Part shown: one piece after another, positions 4,952-5,315 of the stretch
Position numbering within the stretch: the first letter of the stretch is position 1
Layout: each line of letters starts with the position of its first letter
Position numbers and translations under genes: made by a program
The notes under the pieces: model-generated
What the model was told of the DNA's origin: nothing
Seen by the model: only the letters and a program-made list of their open reading frames with translations
Database searches by the model: none
Assembly (NCBI GenBank): GCA_000438255.1
Contig: FR901882.1
Coordinates: 29,976-35,290 of the forward strand
Direction of reading: 5' to 3'
From: Clostridium sp. CAG:389
GTDB taxonomy: Bacteria; Bacillota; Clostridia; TANB77; CAG-508
Length of the DNA: 5,315 bases

Positions 4952-5315
4952 TTCTTTTCCATAGCGCGATTAGTTCTTGCTCCAATTTCTTTTCGTTCTC
5001 TTTGACCGAAGACTAAATTCATACCAAATATCATTTCACCATTAGCAGTAGATACATCATAAGGCTCAAGTATTAATTCAATCTTAACATCGTGTTCTTC
5101 GCAGTAATTAAGTAACCAAAAAACATCATAATTGTTTCTAGTTAATCTATCTACTTTAATAGCAATTAACTTATCAATTTTCTTGGGTTTGATATCTTTA
5201 AGTAATCTTTGCATTTCAGGTCTCATTAAATCTTTTCCAGAATGTCCTGCATCATTGTAAACATCAACTATTAAATAATCATTTTTCTCACAATATTCTT
5301 TAATCATTCTAAGTT
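4942..5315 (-). pseudogene. resolvase catalytic domain part of broken serine recombinase, N-terminus outside window
   Basis: The frame is open through the window edge (codons for Leu and Arg precede the Met at 5307), so the N-terminal strand with the nucleophilic serine is beyond 5315. Visible blocks are MIKEYCEKNDYLIVDVYNDA, GHSGKDLMRPEMQRLL, AIKVDRLTRN (conserved Arg of the active site) and STANGEMIFGMNLVFGQRERKEIGARTNRAM, the start of the long E-helix linking to the DNA-binding part. The frame then runs out as EKKWH and a stop at 4942-4944. The next piece starts in another frame ten bases before this end, consistent with loss of one A in a homopolymer. Such enzymes move integrative elements or prophages. 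If the lost base is a sequencing error, this break disappears but the deletion further down remains. Confidence 0.85.

Overview
The window is very AT-rich and uses TAA and TGA as real stops with strong purine-rich ribosome binding sites. This points to a low-GC Firmicute (Clostridia-like or an uncultured Bacilli/Mollicutes-related gut lineage). Spelling with the standard bacterial code gives sensible proteins throughout, so UGA is not read as Trp here. No rRNA, tRNA or CRISPR array was seen.

Layout. (1) Bases 1-990, plus strand: the end of a membrane-anchored protein of unknown function, its N-terminus outside the window, then a small gene that only reads through if two frameshifts are allowed. 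A hairpin at 997-1026 terminates transcription from both sides. (2) Bases 1074-2667, minus strand: a two-gene operon of a HAD-fold 5'-nucleotidase-like phosphatase followed by a cytoplasmic BNR/Asp-box sialidase-like beta-propeller. (3) Bases 2668-2951: a 284-bp divergent control region. It has one good sigma-A promoter for each side, a small dyad over the right-hand -35 box, and a perfect 30-bp inverted repeat in the middle whose two arms each carry an outward-facing TTGACA. (4) Bases 2952-4245, plus strand: a second, paralogous HAD phosphatase overlapping a class I glutamine-amidotransferase-like hydrolase of the PuuD/peptidase C26 type. A 51-bp interrupted dyad covers the end of that gene and a strong bidirectional terminator follows. 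(5) Bases 4363-5315, minus strand: a broken large serine recombinase. Its N-terminus lies outside the window, a 1-base frameshift splits it, and a deletion appears to have removed its zinc-ribbon region while leaving the C-terminal coiled coil.

How the genes may work together (inference). Two divergent operons, each led by a related small phosphatase and followed by a different hydrolase (propeller on one side, amide hydrolase on the other), look like one accessory metabolic cassette. It may remove phosphate and then a glycosyl or gamma-glutamyl group from a nucleotide- or sugar-linked compound. The substrate cannot be read from the sequence. The adjacent recombinase wreck and the hairpins suggest the cassette sits at the edge of an old mobile element. 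The least explained object is the 30-bp inverted repeat at 2784-2862.
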